Below are positions 47,798 through 48,888 of a stretch of DNA of 48,888 nt, piece by piece. The notes under the pieces were generated by a model. It ran no database searches and had not been told where the DNA came from. It saw nothing but the letters and a program-made list of their open reading frames with translations. A program made the translations under genes and the position numbers. The stretch is from a bacterium (GTDB taxonomy: Bacteria; Actinomycetota; Coriobacteriia; Coriobacteriales; CADBOM01): positions 1-48,888 of the forward strand of contig JAILQZ010000087.1 in NCBI GenBank assembly GCA_024698685.1. The letters are read 5' to 3'. Numbering within the stretch: position 1 is the stretch's first letter; every line of letters begins with the position of its first letter.

Positions 47798-48508
47798 ATG
47801 GAGCTTCAGGAATACGCAAATCTGGACTATGACAGAGAGCGAAGATGCGGCTTTCCCGAGGTGATCTTCGGGGAGGGAAAAACCGCCGAGCAGATCTGCG
47901 AAATAGCCTCTGCGCTGCTGAAACGCCATGATCTTGTGCTCGCCACGCGGGTGAGCGATGAGAAGGCTGCAGAGGTGCTGGCGCAAATCGATGACGCGAT
48001 CTACATGCCAATTCCTAGGCTGCTCTTCGTCGACAGGCGCGAGAACCCGATCCGCACCAACAACGTCAACGAGGCGCTGACGACGGTGACGCAATCCCGC
48101 ACCACGGGGAACATCATCGTGTGCTGTGCGGGGACAAGCGACCTCCCAGTGGCCCAGGAGGCGGCGATGACCGCATGCCTGATGGGCTCGCACGTCACGC
48201 TGCTCACCGACATCGGTGTGGCCGGGGTTCACAGGACGTTGGCGCACGAGGACGAGCTCAAGAGCGCTCGCGTGATCGTCGCCGTAGCGGGCATGGAGGG
48301 CGCGCTCCCCTCGTTGATCGCGGGGCTGGTAGGCGTGCCGGTTGTCGCGGTGCCCACCAGCGTCGGATACGGGGCGAGCTTCGGGGGAATCTCCGCTTTG
48401 CTCTCCATGATGAACAGCTGCGCCGGCGGGGTCAGCGTTGTCAACATCGACAACGGCTTCGGCGCAGGGCAGGTTGCTCACAGGATCAATTCACCAAGCT
48501 GGCTATAG
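47798..48508 (+). CDS. larB: nickel pincer cofactor biosynthesis protein LarB
   Basis: DYDRERRCGFPEVIFGEGKTAEQI, CCAGTSDLPVAQEAA, VAVAGMEGALPSLIAGL, PTSVGYGASFGGISALLSMMNSC. Confidence 0.93.
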   Translation: MELQEYANLDYDRERRCGFPEVIFGEGKTAEQICEIASALLKRHDLVLATRVSDEKAAEVLAQIDDAIYMPIPRLLFVDRRENPIRTNNVNEALTTVTQSRTTGNIIVCCAGTSDLPVAQEAAMTACLMGSHVTLLTDIGVAGVHRTLAHEDELKSARVIVAVAGMEGALPSLIAGLVGVPVVAVPTSVGYGASFGGISALLSMMNSCAGGVSVVNIDNGFGAGQVAHRINSPSWL

Positions 48509-48529
48509 GATGAATAGCTAAGGGGAAAC

Positions 48530-48888
48530 ATGGCACGCATAGCATCGATGGACCTTTCTACCGGCATTTCTGGTGACAAGTTCCTTGGCGCGATGATCCA
48601 GGCAAGCGAGAAGCTCGGGATCATGAGTCGCCAAGAGTTCGCTACGATCTTCGAGAGCGCGCTGAGCGATGTGGATGTCAGCATCCGCGACGTTTGCGTC
48701 GAAGGCATCAGCGGGCTCAAGATCGACGTGATCGACAAGCACGACCACGGGCACGACCACGGGCATCACCACCACGATCATGATCATCACCATGATCACG
48801 GGCGCCATGACCATGACCATGACCACGGAGACGGGCACTTCCACAGGCACTGGAGCGATATCCGCGCGATGATCCTAGAATGGGAGCG
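48530..48888 (+). CDS. larC: nickel pincer cofactor biosynthesis protein LarC, N-terminal part (runs off window)
   Basis: Hand translation MARIASMDLSTGISGDKFLGAMIQASEK..HDHGHDHGHHHHDHDHHHDHGRHDHDHDHGDGHFHRHWSDIRAMILEWE; open to window end, so absent from the ORF track. Confidence 0.9.
   Translation, partial: MARIASMDLSTGISGDKFLGAMIQASEKLGIMSRQEFATIFESALSDVDVSIRDVCVEGISGLKIDVIDKHDHGHDHGHHHHDHDHHHDHGRHDHDHDHGDGHFHRHWSDIRAMILEWE

Noticed and set aside
48640-48888. Simple-repeat array or CRISPR-like tract near the window end
   Set aside because: The cac/gac repetition encodes the LarC His-rich region in an open frame; there are no repeat-spacer units.

Overview
This 48.9 kb, GC-rich, gene-dense bacterial chromosomal window looks actinobacterial, probably anaerobic Coriobacteriia/Eggerthellaceae-like (inferred from gene content only). 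In order it holds: tandem butyrate kinases (first one truncated by the window edge); mobA-like; class III ribonucleotide reductase nrdD/nrdG with a tandem NrdR-box-like pair; an SSS-family symporter; an Fe-S aldo/keto reductase; rsgA; a TrkH potassium transporter preceded by a 44-aa membrane ORF missing from the ORF track; a heat-shock run dnaK-grpE-dnaJ-hspR-clpB followed by a purine nucleoside phosphorylase; an LCP protein; murA; a bactofilin-like membrane protein; TetR and XRE regulators; tRNA-His(GTG) and tRNA-Lys(CTT); a compact operon of poorly characterised genes (C-GCAxxG-C-C protein, NTP-transferase/HD fusion, class V aminotransferase, 102-aa orphan, truncated AMP-ligase) facing xdhC; a trigger-factor-like PPIase; a ZIP transporter; larE; a flavodoxin; an Mrp ATPase; a Ser/Thr kinase divergent from a repeat-rich lipoprotein; a MarR regulator; a [NiFe] hydrogenase locus with hyaD and a radical SAM gene; and larB plus the start of a His-rich larC. 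The best candidates for undescribed biology are the 28.6-33.7 kb putative molybdenum-hydroxylase accessory operon, the split nickel-pincer (lar) genes with a NikR-like inverted repeat, the dnaK leader (promoter, direct repeats, AU hairpin beside the SD), the 44-aa TrkH-linked peptide, and the kinase/repeat-lipoprotein pair. No CRISPR array, rRNA or transposase was seen. All product names come from reading motifs by eye; no database search was run.
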